Assembly: GCA_028532985.1 (NCBI GenBank)
Contig: JANCIK010000012.1
Span: 1,798,001-1,862,000 of the forward strand
Direction of reading: 5' to 3'
Source: Stropharia rugosoannulata
Lineage: Eukaryota; Basidiomycota; Agaricomycetes; Agaricales; Strophariaceae
Length of the DNA: 64,000 bases
Shown: positions 59,719-64,000 of the stretch, piece by piece
Position numbering within the stretch: the stretch's first letter is position 1
How the letters are laid out: each line of letters opens with the position of its first letter
The notes under the pieces: model-generated
What the model was told of the DNA's origin: nothing
The model's database searches: none
The model's input: the letters and a program-made list of their open reading frames with translations, nothing else
Position numbers and translations under genes: made by a program

Positions 59719-61900
59719 CCTAATTGAATGGGGAGGTCACTCATCTATTTTAGCGTGTAGCTTTCTAAGGTTTTAAGACATAGGATAGGTGCTAATAAAG
59801 GTATAATCACACGTTTGCAAATGTTTTATGTGCCTGGCATGTGGCGTTGGTCCAGCAACTGCGCCGAGCATACTATTGGAACTCTGGATGGAGCGTCCCC
59901 TTGCAATGACATTTGTTAACGTCTCGGGAGAATGTTGAAATTTGCTCGGTGTTAATAATCTTCTTGGATGATAACACTGGCCTTGCCCATCAGATAGGTC
60001 TTCCTCAGTTTTACAATGGTAGGGTGCTTTGTTAAAATAAGCGTAGCACTGCATGATCAACACATGAGAAAGGAATAAGTGAACTCACGTTTGGCTTCGG
60101 TGAGCTCGAGAGGCAAACGGATGCGAGAAGAGTACATCGATGGCCTACTAAATAATGTGAAGTAATAATAGAAAAATAGCTAGAACGTTTACAGAACAAA
60201 AGTGAATGACAAGTAAGTAACAAAAATAGATTAAATGGACAATAACTTAATCTACACTTTTTCTTAAGGTCTAAATGAACCTGCAGAATAACTCCTCATC
60301 TTACTTGTAGTATGTGATAGTAATGCTCCTGTGCAATGGCATGTGTGTTTGTGTATCAAAATGGTGGCAAAACCGACATAAGCCTAGTAGTAAGTACTAA
60401 TTGCAAGCCAATACAGAATATCTCATTTGATAACTCTCTTTGAGTAAAATTTCATCTACTCTACTCATACATATAATAAAGAAATGTAGTATATAGATTA
60501 TCTGAGTAAACTGGATGTCGAAGCGTGCGCTAGGACCAAGCTACGACGGATTGACGACGGAAATGAGATAGTTGGTCACATATACGGTGATCGTGACCAT
60601 ACTATGACTTTATGTGACCGAGCGTGCAGTGAGCGTGCACATGCACGCTCATGCACGCTCGTGCACGCAAAAATCCAGTTACCCCTCAGTGATTGGGTAA
60701 TGAATGGAAGACACCTAGAAAGTACTCATTGTGTACGCTCGCAAAGCACGTGTGATGCATCTAGAATTCCAACATGTCTTCTGTAGAATGTAACAATACT
60801 TGTAGGCTCGCGACTATCCGTTACCTGCCGACTTGCCGAAGTTACCGTCAGGTAACGGCTGGGAGTTACGGGAGCGATTTAGCACAGTCACGTTTTGTCA
60901 CGTCGGACTTAGAGAAATTACAAGTCTCGATACTCTATATCTACCCCACACTCGTCCTCTGCATCATCATCGTCTTCTCCCTCTGCCGCCTCACTTCCAG
61001 ACTCATCTTCCTCAATCTCTTCCGTGTATACATTGACAGTATCCATGTTAAAAGCCACATCTTCTGTTGAGCATGGAAGTGTCGGCACCTTGTTGTTTTC
61101 AGTTGTTCCTTTAATGCCCCGTCATTATCCTGGACATTCACATTACACTTATTTGCATTCAACTCCTCAATATCTTCCTTACCAGAATTACTACTTGTCA
61201 TCCTTCAATACACCCGGCATGCAGCCCTATATAGTATACACCATATCATTATTCTTACAACACTAATACACCTAGCACTAGCATTCAATTAATTACCTAG
61301 TTCTGGTCCTATCATTGATGTTCCCACTCAAAATCCTTTTGTATACAAGTTTCATCATTACAATCCAGCCTCTTCTTCTCGGTAGTTCAATTCAGTCAAC
61401 AGTTTTATATTCATTTTCTATTGAAAATATCTTTTGTATACATTACAAAGCCAAATCATGACTGATATTGGGTAATTAGATGTTTGTGATCAGAGAATGT
61501 CGCCACCAATCCTCTTCTCAACGTGCGGTTTGCTTAAATTTCACTAAGTCCGAGTCACGCTTTGGGGAACCCCATCAAAACATCACCGCTGCTCCCAGTC
61601 CCTATGCGGTGAAGCGCCTTTTCGCACTCCGAAGCCTTTTTTGGACGACTTTGCACTTGTTTGATATCGGCCACTCGGCATCTTCTGTGCACGCCCCGGT
61701 AGCAAAAAGCACGAATAGCGAACCGCATAGGGCACTGGTAGCGAGTCTACAATACTTGTATACAAGCCTATGCACTGCATACTATTGAAGTACAATTTAC
61801 TACCCACGACCCATAACGTATGTGGTCAATTTTGACTCGATTAGAAATATTTGATGGGTATTTTGGGACAGCGGCGGTGCTTACTCAGGCTCAACTTGGC
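59719..61900. other. Intergenic, 2.2 kb
   Basis: No supported gene. A GCGTGCA hairpin lies at 60620-60660 and a palindrome-rich spot ('gttaccgtcaggtaac') at about 60840. A minus-strand open stretch at 60941-61201 begins TSSNSGKEDIEELNANKCNV; a shifted frame over the same DNA is strongly acidic (EEIEEDESGSEAAEGEDDDD), which looks like a decayed gene of unknown type. Confidence 0.45.
60620..60660. repeat. GAGCGTGCA inverted-repeat cluster (hairpin)
   Basis: Two GAGCGTGCA units face two TGCACGCTC units across a 2-bp centre, forming an almost perfect hairpin of about 40 bp. A further GTGCACGC follows directly. Confidence 0.85.
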
Positions 61901-62700
61901 CTAACGTACACAATTTCTGATTCTGTCAACATGTTGTGGGCTGTGGTCCTATGTGGCGGATGGACCCACAACAAACAATTGCACTGCCCTGCGCAATATC
62001 ACTAATTTCCCCTTCAAGATTTCCCCTTCTAGAAATGGCATTAAATACCTTCTGCGACGGAAGCATCGGCCTGGCGGTGCCAGTCCTAGTGAGACTCACT
62101 GAGTATCTCACTGATCTCCACAACCCATTGTCTCTGATGTCAATATGATAGCATTTGGGGCTTGAAATGGATGAAACAAACAGCTATGAAGGACTGCAAG
62201 CAAGCCAGGCTTTGATTCTTTGTCTCCTTCATGGCGCACTAGTCTCGCAAGCCAGCCGTGTGGGTGTCCAAATAAGGTATCCAGGCCAAGCCGGCAAGCG
62301 ATCACTAAAAGTGATGGGCACAGGCCATGTTGCCGCCATCAATTTTTGCTGATGGCTCAAAAACAAGGCGACATACCATTTTAGGACACGAACGTCTGGC
62401 TCGCGAACCTGTTGCAGTGACGACCAGTGCCCGCTTTCCGCTTGACCGTCTCTGGCCTTAAATACTTATCAGAGTACGGTACTTAGTACCCATGCATCAT
62501 ACACTAGTAAGCTTATATATGCGCCTTAAATTCACTCTTCTGCCTACCAATTGACATAGCCATAAGCATATCAGGCCTCGGAGCAACAATTCAAGGGAAG
62601 TGCGCCCAAGTGCATGCTTGTCGCAGATGTATTGCAGGCCAGCTTTGCCAAATTCAACAGATAACTGCATGTGTACCCGTGTTCTTCACGGTGTCCATGC
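61901..62700. repeat. Second copy of the 5.5-kb direct repeat (flank)
   Basis: Matches 56096-57150 in several blocks in the same order and orientation, including 'caaacaattgcactgccctg' (61973) and 'gatgtcaatatgatagcat' (about 62138). No gene is supported in this stretch. Confidence 0.75.
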
Positions 62701-62880
62701 CATGTTGCCAGGCGACCTTGGGGTCCTTCTCTTCCTCTAGGCGTTGCTCGTCGCGGCCGATCGTATCACGCTAACTGCTCGGCACCTCATCTTCAATGTT
62801 GCGTACGCTCTCTTTGACTGCTCCAGCTTGGCCTTCGATGGCGCCAGGGAAAGACGGAAAGCAGATACCTTGGAATGGCG
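62650..62880 (-). pseudogene. Unidentified decayed coding fragment
   Basis: On minus, one frame reads FPGAIEGQAGAVKESVRNIE then VPSS and a stop; after the stop, the next codons in a continuing frame read DTIGRDEQRLEEEKD and VAWQHGMDTVKNT. The Lys/Glu-rich composition resembles CsbD-like stress proteins, but the match is too short to be sure. It is absent from the equivalent place in the first repeat copy as far as I can see. Confidence 0.35.
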
Positions 62881-63150
62881 AGGTGCCTTCAGAGGTCGCG
62901 GATGACCATGGCGTGGTGAGAAGAGTGCGGAGCACTCGACGGATACTTGCCCTTCTTGATATATGCGTCATGTTCGGGCGGCGAGACAGGCAGTCCGAGC
63001 CTGTTTGAGTATATTACTCACATTTCAAAGTGTCGGCCGAGTACCCATCCCAGACATTGGCAAGGCTATGCGTCGTTGGCATCGCGAGTGTAAACAGTTC
63101 GAGCAGGGTCATCTTCCTCTCGTTGTCCGCGTCTTGCAGCTCAATTCGGC
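62881..63150 (-). pseudogene. Ankyrin-type gene, broken copy 3
   Basis: On minus, the fragment begins inside the ankyrin part (LQDADNERKMTLLELFTLAM) near 63145, continues with a part like VWDGYSADTLK, then a frame change, then LPVSPPEHDAYIKKGKYPSS and the same short end as copy 2 (HAMVIRDL-like). The start codon and first about 80 codons are missing. It shares the C-terminal truncation of copy 2, so that truncation is older than the 5.5-kb duplication. Confidence 0.8.
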
Positions 63151-63408
63151 GGTAAAGCGCGTCTTGATTATACGTGACATCGCGCACCTCGGCTCATACC
63201 TGACGGCAGTTGGACGATCATGACAGTAACCTGGCAAGGCTTCCTGCGAAAACTTATGTTTCTGTTCGGAGATCAAGCGCAGATTATTTGGGAGTGATTT
63301 CTGATGAAAAATCCAATGTTTCAATGTTTCGACGCTTGTTCGACCCTCCTGGCAGTCTCTGTAGAAATCATCATGATCCAATTGTGATTCAAGTTGTAAT
63401 TCACGCAC

Positions 63409-63416
63409 TACATAAG
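63409..63416 (+). promoter_or_regulatory. TATA-like box of copy E
   Basis: TACATAAG in 'cacgcactacataagggg', about 155 bp upstream of the copy E start codon. Confidence 0.5.
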
Positions 63417-63566
63417 GGGAGGTCCTCAAATTTCCCTTTCTTCGGATTGTTTTGTCTTTGCTTGTCCTGGTTTTTTTGCGCCATTTCTTCCACTAAGGGC
63501 TAGACCCTGCACCTTTTCCTCTTTTCTGACATTCGTTTTCCAGACTACCTCACTGTGTGGAGGAAG

Positions 63567-64000
63567 ATGTTGAACATCTTTTATGGCGGATTGGCTGCCT
63601 GGTTTTTGCTTACCTTCGTGGCAGTTCCTGCCGCTGCTGACCCTAATAATCCTATCCCAAGACTCTTCCAATGGAAATTTGCCGATAGCGTATGTTGTGC
63701 ATAAAGATCCAGACAGAAGCAGTACTCGCTGACGCACAAGAATAGACATTATCGGAATCATTACCCACTTGCACTCAACTTGGCATTATCGTCGAGTCGG
63801 AAGACATAACGACAAACACCACTATCGGTGTGCCCCCGTATTATATGATATCTTTCGCGATCGATTCAACCCCAGTCACTCAACTCATTGGAGAAGACCA
63901 GAACAATCTGCAATGGACCATCATCCAGCCTGTTGGTACGTCTGCACTAGTATTACATACTTCCCGTGACCCAGCTGAGATAAAAATAGGGTCCCAATTA
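63567..64000 (+). CDS. Single-pass membrane protein, copy E (5' part, cut by window end)
   Basis: Exons 63567-63689, 63746-63935 and 63975 onwards are open with the same phases as copies A, C and D. Signal peptide MLNIFYGGLAAWFLLTFVAV; first unit VPPYYMISFAIDSTPVTQLI. It is closest to copy A in the visible part (for example VESEDITTNTTIG against VESEDVTTNSTIG). Whether the rest is intact cannot be seen. Confidence 0.85.

Noticed and set aside
1..64000. CRISPR arrays, prokaryotic operons and phage genes
   Set aside because: The DNA is clearly eukaryotic, with introns in almost every gene; no regularly spaced repeats are present.

Overview
The window is nuclear DNA of a filamentous basidiomycete, most likely an Agaricomycete. 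The evidence is the gene structure (many 40-65 bp introns, several micro-exons, one GC-AG intron), a FunK1-type fungal kinase, a Rua1-type zinc-binding regulator, a GH55 glucanase, and lineage-specific families with nearby decayed copies. Gene models were spliced by hand. For every model given as complete, exon phases sum to an open frame from ATG to stop.

Layout. 1-0.7 kb: 3' end of a beta-lactamase-like serine hydrolase. 1.7-6.9 kb: a FunK1 kinase gene (861 aa), a FunK1 N-terminal relic and a rearranged FunK1 copy that lost its kinase core and carries a 271-bp MITE. 7.5-12.1 kb: an enlarged PTC7-type phosphatase and a small secreted protein, both on minus. 12.1-16.3 kb: gene-poor. 16.3-22 kb: a Ser/Thr-rich, probably GPI-anchored protein and a 23-exon GH55 exo-beta-1,3-glucanase. 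22.4-28 kb: minus-strand p24 cargo receptor, GVP36-type BAR protein and casein kinase 1, with a decayed PARP fragment between the first two. 29.8-34 kb: a hypothetical gene, mago nashi (with a 6-nt exon), SUS1/ENY2 and mitochondrial ribosomal protein uS10m. 34.2-38 kb: a PARP-like gene and a GNAT-ankyrin fusion gene. 39.5-40.5 kb: a short-chain dehydrogenase. 44.7-50.1 kb: EAF3/MRG15, a one-cysteine peroxiredoxin and the Rua1-like gene.

The most unusual part is a family of single-pass membrane proteins. There is one intact copy on minus (40.9-42.9 kb), a pseudogene (52 kb), two intact copies (54.1-55.7 and 58.1-59.7 kb) and one cut by the window end (63.6 kb). From 50 kb onward, three of these loci sit head-to-head with a truncated or broken ankyrin gene related to the GNAT-ankyrin gene at 36-38 kb. 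The block is therefore a repeated divergent ankyrin/membrane-protein module, with one repeat period of about 5.5 kb. Extracellular exons are conserved between copies. The single last exon, which encodes the transmembrane segment and cytoplasmic tail, varies in length and sequence but keeps a C-terminal PPxY or LPxY motif. The function is unknown; a surface-receptor or self/non-self role is only a hypothesis.

Housekeeping genes (mago, SUS1, uS10m, EAF3, p24, BAR, CK1, PTC7, peroxiredoxin) are intact and compact. Accessory families (FunK1, PARP, ankyrin, SDR, membrane protein) all have partial or decayed copies nearby, so the locus mixes a conserved core with gene birth and death.
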